Positions 52,150-61,171 of a DNA stretch of 64,000 nucleotides are shown here, piece after piece. The notes under the pieces are model-generated. The model saw nothing but the letters and a program-made list of their open reading frames with translations, did no database searches and had not been told where the DNA came from. Position 1 is the first letter of the stretch. The number at the start of each line of letters is the position of its first letter. A program made the translations under genes and the position numbers. The stretch lies in the NCBI RefSeq assembly GCF_037101375.1, contig NZ_AP029019.1:3081001-3145000 (forward strand), written 5' to 3'. This DNA is from Acidovorax sp. DW039 (GTDB taxonomy: Bacteria; Pseudomonadota; Gammaproteobacteria; Burkholderiales; Burkholderiaceae_C).

Positions 52150-53782
52150 TTCGCACAAGCCGCCACCCCACGCAGGCGCAGCAGCGCAGCCAAAACCCGG
52201 CAGCGCCTTTGCGGCACTCCGGTTCCCGGTGTTTGCCGTGCTGTGGACCGCCACCGTGCTCGGCAACATTGGCACCTTCATGCGCGATGTGGCCAGCGCC
52301 TGGATGGTGACAGAGCTTTCATCAAGCCCCACGGCCGTGGCTCTGATCCAGACCGCGGCCACACTGCCGGTGTTTCTGCTGGCCATTCCTGCGGGCGTGC
52401 TGTCAGACATTCTGGACCGGCGGCGCTTCCTCATCGGCGTGCAGGTGCTGCTGGCATGCGTCAGTGGTGCGCTGCTGGTGCTGGCAGCCACCCATGCGCT
52501 GACGGTGGAGTGGCTGGTGGCGCTGACCTTCCTGGGCGGTGTGGGCGCAGCCCTCATGGGGCCCAGCTGGCAGTCCATCGTGCCAGAGCTGGTTCCACGC
52601 AGCGAACTCAAGGGCGCCGTGGCGCTGAACTCGCTGGGCGTCAACATTGCACGGTCGGTGGGCCCGGCGGCCGGTGGTCTCCTGCTGGCCAGCTTTGGGG
52701 CCGCTACGGCCTACGGGCTGGATCTGCTGAGCTATGCCTTTGTGATTGGCGCACTGTGGTGGTGGCGGCGCGCGCCCTCCACCCGCAGCGGGCTGGACGA
52801 ACACTTTGGGGGTGCACTGCGCGCAGGAATGCGCTTTGCGCGTGCCAGCCGGGCACTGCATGTGGTGCTGCTGCGTGCTGCGGTGTTCTTTGCATTCTCC
52901 AGCGCGGTGTGGGCGCTGCTTCCGCTGGTGGCCCGCCGCATGCTGGGTGGCGGGGCGGGCTTTTATGGCGTGTTGCTGGGTGCCGTGGGTGCTGGCGCCA
53001 TCGCGGGTGCGGTATGCCTGCCGCGCCTTCGCCAGCGCTGGGGGGCGGACCAGCTGGTGCTGGGCGCGTCGATGAGCGCGGCGGGGGTGATGACGGTGCT
53101 GTCGCTGGCGCCGCCGCAGTGGGCTGCCGCCTTGCTCATGCTGTTGCTGGGCATGGGCTGGATTGTTGCTCTCACAACGCTCAACGGCGTGGCTCAGTCG
53201 GTTCTGCCCAACTGGGTCCGGGGGCGGGGCCTGGCCATCTACCTGATGGTGTTCAACGGTGCCATGGCAGCTGGCAGCCTGGGCTGGGGCCTGGTGGCCG
53301 CAAGCCTGGGGCTGGCCCCTGCCTTGTGGCTGGGCGCGGCGGGCTTGGTGGGCGCGGCCCTCCTGGCGCACCGGATGCGATTGCCACAGGGCGAAGCCGA
53401 CCTGCAACCCTCCAACCACTGGCCGGAGCCGCTGGTGGCAGAACCTGTGCCGCATGACCGCGGCCCGGTCATGGTGCAGATCGAGTACCAGATTGCCCCC
53501 CATGAGAAAGCTGCATTCACCCAAGCCATGCAGGCCGTGGGCGAGGAACGCCGCCGGGACGGAGCGTACGCCTGGGGGATCGCAGAACAAACCGGCGAAC
53601 CTGGCCGGGTGATGGAATGGTTTCTGGTGGAGTCGTGGGCAGAGCACATGCGCCAGCACGCCAGGGTGTCGCAGGCAGATGCCGACCTGCAGGCTGCGGC
53701 ACAGCGCTTTCACCAAGGGCCGGGGCGTCCTGCAGTGCACCATTACCTGGCACTTCACCCCACCAGCCCTTCAGGTTCGTGA
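52136..53782 (+). CDS. MFS exporter (MFS_3/EntS-like) with C-terminal ABM-like domain
   Basis: Transporter of 548 residues. Twelve hydrophobic helices run from FPVFAVLWTATVLGNIGTFM to about residue 415, with the loop motif GVLSDILDRRRFLIG. A soluble C-terminal domain (about 440-545; MVQIEYQIAPHEKAAFTQAM, WFLVESWAEHMRQHAR) is normal for this subfamily. ATG 52136 has GCGAGG upstream and overlaps doxX. Export substrate unknown; relatives export siderophores or drugs. Confidence 0.88.
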   Translation: MPPNDSHKPPPHAGAAAQPKPGSAFAALRFPVFAVLWTATVLGNIGTFMRDVASAWMVTELSSSPTAVALIQTAATLPVFLLAIPAGVLSDILDRRRFLIGVQVLLACVSGALLVLAATHALTVEWLVALTFLGGVGAALMGPSWQSIVPELVPRSELKGAVALNSLGVNIARSVGPAAGGLLLASFGAATAYGLDLLSYAFVIGALWWWRRAPSTRSGLDEHFGGALRAGMRFARASRALHVVLLRAAVFFAFSSAVWALLPLVARRMLGGGAGFYGVLLGAVGAGAIAGAVCLPRLRQRWGADQLVLGASMSAAGVMTVLSLAPPQWAAALLMLLLGMGWIVALTTLNGVAQSVLPNWVRGRGLAIYLMVFNGAMAAGSLGWGLVAASLGLAPALWLGAAGLVGAALLAHRMRLPQGEADLQPSNHWPEPLVAEPVPHDRGPVMVQIEYQIAPHEKAAFTQAMQAVGEERRRDGAYAWGIAEQTGEPGRVMEWFLVESWAEHMRQHARVSQADADLQAAAQRFHQGPGRPAVHHYLALHPTSPSGS

Positions 53783-53892
53783 CCGTCCTACAAGCAGATC
53801 GCCCAAGGCGTGCTGCAATACGGCACAGTAATTCGCAGGCGAGCCCACTGGGCTGCGCCACTTTTTCAAAATCTCTTTCAAGGATTCAACGG

Positions 53893-54144
53893 ATGGAAAC
53901 CGGAATTCACACCATGTCCGACCTGTTTGACCAACTGGGCCTGCCCTCGGACGAGGCATCGATGACGACCTTTATCGCCACGCACCGCGCAACAGCCGTC
54001 AATTTCACCTTGCCAGACATTGCAGTGTGGACACCCGCGCAGGCCAAGTTTCTGCGCGAAGCCATTGCCGCTGATGCAGACTGGGCGATTCCCGCAGAGC
54101 AACTGAGCCAGGCGCTGGGCTGTGGCCCAGGGCCCCGAGGTTAA
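53893..54144 (+). CDS. DUF2789 family small protein
   Basis: An acidic protein of 83 residues with the family core LFDQLGLPSDEASMTTFIAT, WTPAQAKFLREAIAADADW and EQLSQAL. ATG 53893 follows AAGG; an internal ATG at 53914 is possible. Its TAA overlaps the TAA of the convergent alpha/beta hydrolase within one TTAA. Function unknown. Confidence 0.8.
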   Translation: METGIHTMSDLFDQLGLPSDEASMTTFIATHRATAVNFTLPDIAVWTPAQAKFLREAIAADADWAIPAEQLSQALGCGPGPRG

Positions 54145-55028
54145 AGAAGCGGCGACTTCACAGCTTCTGCCCGCGCCAAAAAGTCATCCACCAGCGCGTA
54201 GTGCTCGGGCACATTCAGCGCTGGGGCGTGGCCGCAGCCGGGTACTTCCACCACCTGCAGCAGGCCCTTGGCGCCGGGGCCACGGCGGTGCATTTCTTCA
54301 ATGGTGTCGGGCAGCACCAAGTCTGAATCGACGCCGCGCAGGCACAGCACAGGAATGTTCAGCCTGTCGTAGTGGTGCCAGATCAGGTAATCGTTTTCGT
54401 GGTGAGTGAACTGCTGGACCATGGCAGGGTCGTAGTGCGGCGTCACGCGCCCATCGAGCAGGCGGCGGGTGGATGTCTCGGTCAACCGGCGCCACTGCGC
54501 ATCGCTGAGCCAGCCGTAGGGCTTGTAGACCTGCCGGAAGAAGGTCTCCAGCTCGGCCACCGTGTCAAACGCGGGGGGCTGCCCGGCATAGGCCTTGATG
54601 CGCTCCAGTGCGGCATCGGCCAAGCGGGGAGCGTTGTCGTTGAGCAGCAGGCTGCCGATGCGCCCGCGCAAGCCAGGTTCAAACACCCCCGCCGCGCACA
54701 CAGTGCCGATGGCGCCCCCCATGGAGGTGCCCACCCAGTGGGCACGGTCAATGCCCAGCTGGTCGAACAGCTCAGCAGCAATGCGCGCATAAAAAGCCAG
54801 CCGGTAGTCCTGCGCGGGCTGGCGGCTCCACTGGCTCAATCCACGGCCCAAAGTGTCGGGGCAGATGACCCGGTAGCGGTCTGCCAGGTGTTCGGCCAGG
54901 TCGTCCATGTCACGCCCGGTGCGCGCCAGGCCGTGCCACGCGATCACCACCGGCGCGTCGGGCGCGCCCCATTCGGTGTAGTGGATTTCATAACCAGCAC
55001 AGGTGGCGTAGCGTGAGATGGGAGACAT
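54141..55028 (-). CDS. Alpha/beta hydrolase
   Basis: Serine hydrolase of 295 residues: oxyanion HG in VIAWHGLARTGRDM, nucleophile elbow WVGTSMGGAIGT, acid in LRGVDSDLVLP and His in VPGCGHAPAL. ATG 55028 begins the conserved core. It lies 73 bp after the hydroxybutyrate-oligomer hydrolase in the same direction and may share its transcript, suggesting an ester substrate related to hydroxyalkanoates, which is inference only. Confidence 0.86.
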   Translation of the reverse strand: MSPISRYATCAGYEIHYTEWGAPDAPVVIAWHGLARTGRDMDDLAEHLADRYRVICPDTLGRGLSQWSRQPAQDYRLAFYARIAAELFDQLGIDRAHWVGTSMGGAIGTVCAAGVFEPGLRGRIGSLLLNDNAPRLADAALERIKAYAGQPPAFDTVAELETFFRQVYKPYGWLSDAQWRRLTETSTRRLLDGRVTPHYDPAMVQQFTHHENDYLIWHHYDRLNIPVLCLRGVDSDLVLPDTIEEMHRRGPGAKGLLQVVEVPGCGHAPALNVPEHYALVDDFLARAEAVKSPLL

Positions 55029-55101
55029 GGAAAGAACCTGAAAAAAGGCAAAAAGCTGAGGCCGTGCGCGGGGCAACCTGCCCCGCGCACGGCGCTATCG
55101 A

Positions 55102-57237
55102 TCAGTCGGGAATGGCAATGGCACCCTCAGTGATGCTGATGGCATTGCCTGCGACCGGTGTAGCAGCCAGAGGGGGCAAATTGGCAGCGCTGATGGCAGG
55201 CGCACTGCCAGGCGTGCCGCCGCGCGGCACCGTGCGCACCACCTGGCTGGCGGGCAGCGCTTTGCCGCTGGAGAGATGGTCGTACATGGCATCTAAAGCA
55301 CGGTTCAGATACACATGCAGCGGCACATAGCGTGTGTCGTAGCCGGGCAGCACGGTGGGCAGGCCAATGAAGCTGTCGAAGTGCTGGGCGTTGGTCACCT
55401 CCACATAGCGCAGCTTGCTGGCATTGCCTTCCACCTTGCGGTTGAGGGCTGCGTAGGGCCGCGACGTGTGGCTGACGGGCAGCAGCGCATCGGCGCGGCC
55501 GTGCACGATGATGGCGGGCTTGCCACGCAGGTTGCCATTGCGGCGGGTTTCGTCCAGGCCTGCCTGCAGCTTCCTGGCTGCGGCATCGCTGCCGGTGACC
55601 AGGTTGCGCAAACACAGCGCGCCCGCAGTGTTCCAGTCGGCCAGGCCGCTGGCAGACACCGACAAAAAGTCGCGCCCTGCCCCCAGCTTGCCGTTGTTGT
55701 TGATGAGCTGCACGCCGCTGGAAGGCGGCACGCCATTGCCGGTGGCAAACATGCCCGCCAGCGCTGCAGGCGCCAGCGGCCCCACTGCGCCGGTGGATGT
55801 GGTGGCGGCATAGCTGTAGCCGCAGAGGTGGTCCTTCACGCTGGCGCGCGAGAGTGCGTTGGCAAAGGTGACTGCCACGGCAGGGGCTACTTCAAACGCC
55901 GCCAGGGATGCGTGCAGGTCGTTCGACTCGGGCTCCCATCCGTAGTCGCGCAGCTTTTGCAGGGCCTGCTCGGCCTGCGCCGCGGGGGTGCTGCCCGTGA
56001 GCAAGCCCGCTGCCACCAGGGCCGAGCAGCGGTTGGGTGCAATGGGCAAGGCGCTGGCGGCAAAGCCTGCGCCAAAGGCCGCAGCGTAAGGCGAGCTGCT
56101 GATGGAAGGCGCCAGCGCCGCGCAAGACTGGTAGAGGTTGGCATAGGTGGTGAAGTCCACCAGGGTCTTGCCCGTCACGGCCACGGCGGTGCTGCCGCGC
56201 TGCACCGTCACGCCGGGGTTGGCGGGCAGCTCCACAGCGGGCTCTGACACGGCCACGCCGCTGATGAGGCCCTGGGTGTCTTGCTCTGCCGCCGCAATGG
56301 CGGCGCCACCGCCATTGGAGATGCTGGATGCGATGACGATGGTGTTGGAGGGATTGAGCGTCTTGAGGCGCTGGCCGTTGTCCAGCGCGCCAAAGCGCTC
56401 GTTGAGCACGTAGTAGGCAAACTCCACCGCCTGCAGCGTGCTGCGGCCCCAGTCTTTCTCGGGGTTCTGGCCTGAGTGGGCATGCTTGAAGGCAAAGCGG
56501 TTGGGCGTGGCGGCGTTGAAGGCCGTCAGCTCGCTGGCCGACAGGCCCGCATTGAACGCGGCGGCCTTGCCCGCCGCTGCGGCCGTGGCACGGGTGCCGT
56601 CGATCAGCGGCACGGTGTCGTTTTGCAGGTCGTGCGGGGCAGCGCCGGTGCCCTTGTCCGAGTAGGCCACGGCGCAGCCGCGCTTGAGGCCCCACTCGCC
56701 CGTGCTGATGCCGCCATACACCCCGCGCGAGCCCGAGGCCGTGGCGGTGATGACGCAGGGCTTTTGCGGGTTGAAGCTGGCGGGCACCTGCACCATCAGC
56801 GTCACGTTCTGGCTGCCGCCGCCATCATCGGCAAAGGCGATGTATTCGGTGCCCGCAATCTTGCCCTCGCTGGCAGTCACATTGCCCTGGGCGTCCACGT
56901 TGGGGCCATACAGGCTGCCGTAGCCGCCTGCGGCAGTCATGTCGAGCATGGCGCGGTAGTTGGTGTGGATGGCTGCGCGCCGCAGCTCCGCCGCTGTGGG
57001 CTTGAGCGGGTCGGCATAAGCCGGGGGCGCAGCGGCTTCCAGTCCGGTTTTGCCTAGGCCTGCGGTGAGCAGGTCGTCGGCAGTGCCGTCGTAGGTGGTG
57101 GCCTTGATGGTGCCCAGATACGCGGGCTTGGTGTTGAGGTTGGCATTGCTGCCACCGCCTCCCCCACCACCGCCACAGGCAGCAAGGACAGCCGCGGCCA
57201 CGGCCGCAGGAAGGAACGGGCGAACACAGGTTTTCAT
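55102..57237 (-). CDS. 3-hydroxybutyrate oligomer hydrolase, lipoprotein
   Basis: Hydrolyses short 3-hydroxybutyrate oligomers from polyhydroxybutyrate breakdown. The 711-residue protein starts at ATG 57237 (GGAGA upstream) with a lipobox LAAC (Cys21) followed by a poly-Gly run, so it is probably outer-membrane anchored. The family marks are TASGSRGVYGGISTGEWGLK and the nucleophile region VIASSISNGGGAAIAAAE. The last third contains IIVHGRADALLPVSHTSRP and NAQHFDSFIGLP with likely acid and His. It lies 85 bp after livM on the same strand; the co-orientation with a transporter suggests uptake of the released product. Confidence 0.88.
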   Translation of the reverse strand: MKTCVRPFLPAAVAAAVLAACGGGGGGGGSNANLNTKPAYLGTIKATTYDGTADDLLTAGLGKTGLEAAAPPAYADPLKPTAAELRRAAIHTNYRAMLDMTAAGGYGSLYGPNVDAQGNVTASEGKIAGTEYIAFADDGGGSQNVTLMVQVPASFNPQKPCVITATASGSRGVYGGISTGEWGLKRGCAVAYSDKGTGAAPHDLQNDTVPLIDGTRATAAAAGKAAAFNAGLSASELTAFNAATPNRFAFKHAHSGQNPEKDWGRSTLQAVEFAYYVLNERFGALDNGQRLKTLNPSNTIVIASSISNGGGAAIAAAEQDTQGLISGVAVSEPAVELPANPGVTVQRGSTAVAVTGKTLVDFTTYANLYQSCAALAPSISSSPYAAAFGAGFAASALPIAPNRCSALVAAGLLTGSTPAAQAEQALQKLRDYGWEPESNDLHASLAAFEVAPAVAVTFANALSRASVKDHLCGYSYAATTSTGAVGPLAPAALAGMFATGNGVPPSSGVQLINNNGKLGAGRDFLSVSASGLADWNTAGALCLRNLVTGSDAAARKLQAGLDETRRNGNLRGKPAIIVHGRADALLPVSHTSRPYAALNRKVEGNASKLRYVEVTNAQHFDSFIGLPTVLPGYDTRYVPLHVYLNRALDAMYDHLSSGKALPASQVVRTVPRGGTPGSAPAISAANLPPLAATPVAGNAISITEGAIAIPD

Positions 57238-57322
57238 GCGCTTGTCTCCAGGGTTGGTTTTTGTTGCACGACCATCACACCGATTCACAACGTTGAGGCC
57301 GCGCCACGGCGCGGCCTGCCTC

Positions 57323-58396
57323 TCATCCCGGCCTGTGCGCTGCCGCAGCGCGCAAGCGCCCCACCACGCCGGTGGGGAAGTAATAGACCGACAGCACAAA
57401 CAGCACGCCCAGCCACAGCAGCCAGCGGTCTGGCGAGAGCAAGGCGGCCAGCCAGGGCCAGCCCGCAGCGGCCTCGCTGCCCAGGCGCAGCAGGTCTTGT
57501 AGATAGCTTTGCGCCACCAGAAACAGCAGGGCACCAATGACCGAGCCGTAGAGCGTGCCCATGCCGCCGATCACGACGATGAGCAGGCAGTCCATCATGA
57601 TTTCAAAACTGAGCGAGGTGTCTGGCCCGTTGTAGCGCAGCCAGAGCGCCAGCATGCAGCCCGCCAGCGTGGCAAACAGGGCTGACAGCACGCTGGACGT
57701 GGTGCGGTACACCACCACGCGGTAGCCAATGGCCTCGGCACGGAACTCGTTTTCGCGGATGGCCTGCAGCACCCGGCCAAAGGGCGAATTGACGATGCGC
57801 AGCAGCGCCAGCACCAGCACCACCGCCGCCACGAAAAGCAGGTAGTAGCAGATCAGTCGCCCATCCACCGTCACGCCCAAAAACGGATCGTCAAACGGCT
57901 CAAAGCTCGGCGACAGCACCTCTGGCACCTTGAAGGTGAGGCCGTCTTCGCCCCCGGTGATGTCCGACAGCTGCGAGGCCAGTGTCTGGAACGCCGCCGC
58001 CACGGCCAGCGTGATCATGGCGAAGAAGATGGCCCGCACCCGCAGCGAGAACAGCCCCACCGCCAGCGACAGGAGCAGCGACAACAGCAGCGCCCCGCCC
58101 ACGCCCACCAGCAGGGCCGACCACGTAGGCCCCATGCGCGTGGTGGCCACGGCAATGCCATAGGCCCCGATGCCAAAGAACATGGTGTGCGCAAAGCTGA
58201 CGATGCCGGTGTAACCCAGCAGCAAGTCAAAGCTGGCCACCAGCACCACAAACACCAGCACCTTGGCCGCCACGTTCAGCGCCTTGACACCCGGAAACAG
58301 AAACGGCGCCAACGCCAGGCCCAGCAGCACGGCCAGCAAGATGACCGCCAGCACCTTGCTGCGCGGATAGTCGCCAGAGAGAAGTCGGTTCAACAT
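57323..58396 (-). CDS. livM: Branched-chain amino-acid-type ABC permease LivM
   Basis: Inner-membrane permease of 357 residues with about ten helices. VLVASFDLLLGYTGIVSFAH and FFGIGAYGIAVATTRMG are typical of LivM, and VIGGMGTLYGSVIGALLF is the cytoplasmic coupling loop. It lies 12 bp after livH. The true substrate may differ from branched-chain amino acids. Confidence 0.92.
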   Translation of the reverse strand: MLNRLLSGDYPRSKVLAVILLAVLLGLALAPFLFPGVKALNVAAKVLVFVVLVASFDLLLGYTGIVSFAHTMFFGIGAYGIAVATTRMGPTWSALLVGVGGALLLSLLLSLAVGLFSLRVRAIFFAMITLAVAAAFQTLASQLSDITGGEDGLTFKVPEVLSPSFEPFDDPFLGVTVDGRLICYYLLFVAAVVLVLALLRIVNSPFGRVLQAIRENEFRAEAIGYRVVVYRTTSSVLSALFATLAGCMLALWLRYNGPDTSLSFEIMMDCLLIVVIGGMGTLYGSVIGALLFLVAQSYLQDLLRLGSEAAAGWPWLAALLSPDRWLLWLGVLFVLSVYYFPTGVVGRLRAAAAHRPG

Positions 58397-58408
58397 GCTT
58401 GCGGCTCC

Positions 58409-59404
58409 TCAACGGTTCGTGACGGGATACACACCCTGCGGGCGCCACAGCAGGATGGCGACCATGAGCGCGATGTTGGAAAACAGCGCCACCTTGGGGG
58501 CCAGAAAGCCGGTGTAGTTGGCCATGAGCCCCACCAGCAGCGCGCCAATAAGCGCCCCGCCCGTGCTGCCCAGCCCGCCGATGATGATGACGATGAAGAT
58601 CAGCACGTTGACCTGCGCGCCCATCTGCGGCACCACGTTTTGCTGGTACAGGCCCCACATCACCCCGCCCAGACCCGCCAGGGCCGAGCCCACCACAAAC
58701 ACAGCCACAAACAGGCGGCGGATGCGGTAGCCCAGGCTTTCGACCATCTCGCGGTCTTGCACCCCGGCGCGGATGAGCAGGCCGACCTTGGTGCGCGAAA
58801 GCGTCCACGCCAGCACGCCAAACACCACCAGGCCTACGGCCACGGCGACGAGGCGGTACTTTTCGATGGCGGCATCGCCCAGCAGCAGCGAGCCACGCAT
58901 GCCTTCGGGCAGCGGCAGCGGGATTTGCTGCGGGCCCCAGATGACCTTGATGAGTTCCTCGCCAATGATCATGCCGCCCATGGTGATGAGGATCTGCTTG
59001 AGGTGCTGGCCGTACACGGGCCGCACGATGAAGCGCTCAAACGCCAGGCCCAGCGCGCCCGCCACGGCCATGGCCACCAGCATGGCGGGCAGCACGGCCA
59101 CCATGTTGCGCCACAGCTCGGCCGAGCCCGTCCAGTCGCCCATCGCACCCAGCACGCTGGTGGCCACAAAAGCGCCCAGCGCAATGAACACGCCGTGGCC
59201 AAAGTTGAGCACGTCCATCAGCCCAAACACCAGCGTGAGGCCCGAGGCGATGATGAAGATGATCATGCCCATGGCCAGCCCCGCCACCGTGAGCGTGAGC
59301 CAGGTGCTGGGCGAGCCCACCAGCGGCAGCGTGACGAGCGCGAGCAGCGGCACCAGCGCCAGGGGCTTCCAGTCGAAATCGCTGGCAGTCATGCGGGCGG
59401 TCAT
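58409..59404 (-). CDS. livH: Branched-chain amino-acid-type ABC permease LivH
   Basis: Permease of 331 residues, extended by about 40 residues at the N-terminus relative to short LivH proteins. FGLMDVLNFGHGVFIALGAF and IIGGLGSTGGALIGALLVGL are the family marks. ATG 59404 has GGAGG at good spacing; an ATG four codons later is weaker. The gap to livF (about 90 bp) holds an interspersed repeat copy. Confidence 0.92.
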   Translation of the reverse strand: MTARMTASDFDWKPLALVPLLALVTLPLVGSPSTWLTLTVAGLAMGMIIFIIASGLTLVFGLMDVLNFGHGVFIALGAFVATSVLGAMGDWTGSAELWRNMVAVLPAMLVAMAVAGALGLAFERFIVRPVYGQHLKQILITMGGMIIGEELIKVIWGPQQIPLPLPEGMRGSLLLGDAAIEKYRLVAVAVGLVVFGVLAWTLSRTKVGLLIRAGVQDREMVESLGYRIRRLFVAVFVVGSALAGLGGVMWGLYQQNVVPQMGAQVNVLIFIVIIIGGLGSTGGALIGALLVGLMANYTGFLAPKVALFSNIALMVAILLWRPQGVYPVTNR

Positions 59405-59430
59405 GCTTGGCCTCCGGGTCGGGTTTGCTT

Positions 59431-59485
59431 CACTATTTTTTTGATAGCTGCTTGCGCTTTCTCCATAAGCGCTAGAGGGCGATTT
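59431..59485 (+). repeat. Short interspersed repeat copy 5, inside the liv operon
   Basis: TTTTGATAGCTGCTTGCGCT, TTCTCCATAAGCGCTAGAGG between livF and livH. Stem GCGCTT/AAGCGC around a short loop. It lies antisense to the operon and may form a processing hairpin. Confidence 0.75.
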
Positions 59486-59495
59486 GGTTTGAGAT

Positions 59496-60227
59496 TCATA
59501 GCGACAGCCCCAGCAGCGACTGCTGCATTGCCTCGTCTGCCGCCAGCGCGGCCATGCTGCCCGCGTGCACCACGCGGCCGTTGTCCATCACGGCAACGTT
59601 GTCGCCCAGGCGTTTGGCGAAGTGGATGTTCTGCTCGACCAGCAGAATGGTCACGCCGCTCTTCTTGAGCTGGTCGAACGCCTCGATCATGTTGTTGATG
59701 ATGGCGGGGGCCAGGCCCTTGCTGGGCTCGTCCACGATGAGCAGGTCGCGCGGCTCGATGATGGCGCGGGCCACGGCCACCATCTGCTTTTGTCCGCCGC
59801 TGAGCTTGCCTGCGGGGTGGTTCCAGAACTTCTCCACGGCCGGGAACAGCCGGAAGATCCATTGCAGCCGCGCCGCGTCCATTTGCGCTGCGTTGCTGGC
59901 CTTGCGTGCGGCCAGCAGCAGGTTTTCCTTCACCGTCAGGTCGGCAAAGATGCCCATGTTTTCGGGCACGTAGGCAATGTTGAGACCCGCAATCTGCGGT
60001 GTGTGCAGGCGCGTGATGTCGCGCCCGTTGAAGTGGATGCTGCCCTGCGAGGCCTGCCACAGGCCCATGATGGTGCGCAGCGTGGTCGTCTTGCCCGCGC
60101 CGTTGCGGCCCAGCAGCATGGTGAGCTGGCCTTTGGGGATGGCAAGGTCCACGCCGTGCAGGATGTGGTAGGCCCCGATGTGCGTGTGCACGCCTTTGAG
60201 TTCCAGAAGGTTGGCAGTGCTGCTCAT
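59496..60227 (-). CDS. livF: ABC transporter ATPase LivF
   Basis: ATPase of 243 residues. Walker A GRNGAGKTTTLRT, ABC signature KLSGGQKQM, Walker B DLLIVDEPSKGLAP and the switch His in LLVEQNIHFAKRL. LivF-type TVKENLLLAARK is present. Overlaps livG by four bases. Confidence 0.94.
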   Translation of the reverse strand: MSSTANLLELKGVHTHIGAYHILHGVDLAIPKGQLTMLLGRNGAGKTTTLRTIMGLWQASQGSIHFNGRDITRLHTPQIAGLNIAYVPENMGIFADLTVKENLLLAARKASNAAQMDAARLQWIFRLFPAVEKFWNHPAGKLSGGQKQMVAVARAIIEPRDLLIVDEPSKGLAPAIINNMIEAFDQLKKSGVTILLVEQNIHFAKRLGDNVAVMDNGRVVHAGSMAALAADEAMQQSLLGLSL

Positions 60228-61012
60228 GCGGCCTCCTTCTCTGCGTCCTTGTCAGCGTCCTTGCTGATGCCCAGGTACGCCTCCTGCACCACCGGCGATG
60301 CGATCACCTCGGCCGGTGCGCCGTCGGCCACCAGCGTGCCATTGGTCAGCACGATGATCCGGTCGGCCAGCTCGCGCACCACGTCCATCTTGTGCTCCAC
60401 CAGCAGGATGATCTTGGTCTTGTCTTTTTTGAGCTCACGGATCAGGTTCAGGATCACCGGGGCCTCGTCGTGGCTCATGCCTGCGGTGGGCTCGTCAAAC
60501 ATGTAGACCTGTGGCTCCAGCGCCATCAGCAAGGCCACTTCCAGCTTGCGCTGGTCGCCATGCGGCAGGCTGGCCACGGGGGTGTCTCGTCGCTCAAACA
60601 GGGCCACGCTGCGCAGGATGGATTCGGCACGCTCGGTGAGGTGGCGGTGGTCGCTCCAGATACTCCACAGGTTGAGCCCCCGGCGGTGCGCCCCGCCCTG
60701 CGTGGCCTGCACGGCCAGGCGCACGTTCTCCAGCACGCTCAGGTTGGGGAACAGGTTGGTAAGCTGAAACGCCCGGCCCAGCCCCGCACGGGTGCGCGCC
60801 GAGGGGCTGAGCGCCGTCAGGTCTTGCCCACCCAATTGCACGCTGCCCGCACTGGCCTTGAGCTGGCCCGAGATGAGGTTGAAGTACGTCGTCTTGCCCG
60901 CGCCATTGGGGCCCACGATGGCGGTGAGCGTGCCCGGCGCAAAGGCACAGGTTACGCCGTTGACCGCCACGTGGCCGCCAAAGCGGATGGTCAGGTTGTG
61001 GGTTGCAAGCAT
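60224..61012 (-). CDS. livG: ABC transporter ATPase LivG
   Basis: ATPase of 262 residues. Walker A GPNGAGKTTYFNL, LivG-type GLGRAFQLTNLFPNLSVLEN, signature SLPHGDQRKLEVALLM, Walker B MFDEPTAGM and LVEHKMDVV. The C-terminus carries a charged run KDADKDAEKEA not usual for the family. Overlaps the livF start (ATGA-type). Confidence 0.94.
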   Translation of the reverse strand: MLATHNLTIRFGGHVAVNGVTCAFAPGTLTAIVGPNGAGKTTYFNLISGQLKASAGSVQLGGQDLTALSPSARTRAGLGRAFQLTNLFPNLSVLENVRLAVQATQGGAHRRGLNLWSIWSDHRHLTERAESILRSVALFERRDTPVASLPHGDQRKLEVALLMALEPQVYMFDEPTAGMSHDEAPVILNLIRELKKDKTKIILLVEHKMDVVRELADRIIVLTNGTLVADGAPAEVIASPVVQEAYLGISKDADKDAEKEAA

Positions 61013-61064
61013 GGGGGCAGCAGGTGGTGGGGAGGCAAACGGCAGGCCGGCACAAAGATCAGGA

Positions 61065-61115
61065 TCAAAACAGCTCCTAGCGCTTATCCATCAAGCGCAA
61101 GCAGCTATCAAAAAG
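61065..61115 (-). repeat. Short interspersed repeat copy 6, inside the liv operon
   Basis: Minus-strand copy: TTTTTGATAGCTGCTTGCGC, TTGATGGATAAGCGCTAGGA. Best-preserved copy, with a perfect GCGCTT/AAGCGC stem. It lies in the 159-bp gap between livK and livG, in the sense orientation, where a stem-loop could lower downstream expression relative to the binding protein. Confidence 0.8.
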
Positions 61116-61171
61116 TGAGTGGAAAACTGCGCGGGGCCATCGCGCCCCACGCAGCCGCTGTTTCAGCGCAA

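Noticed and set aside
57150..57180. Tandem CCN repeats near the 3-hydroxybutyrate-oligomer hydrolase start
   Set aside because: They encode the poly-Gly linker after the lipobox, common in this protein type, with mixed codons and no sign of slippage.
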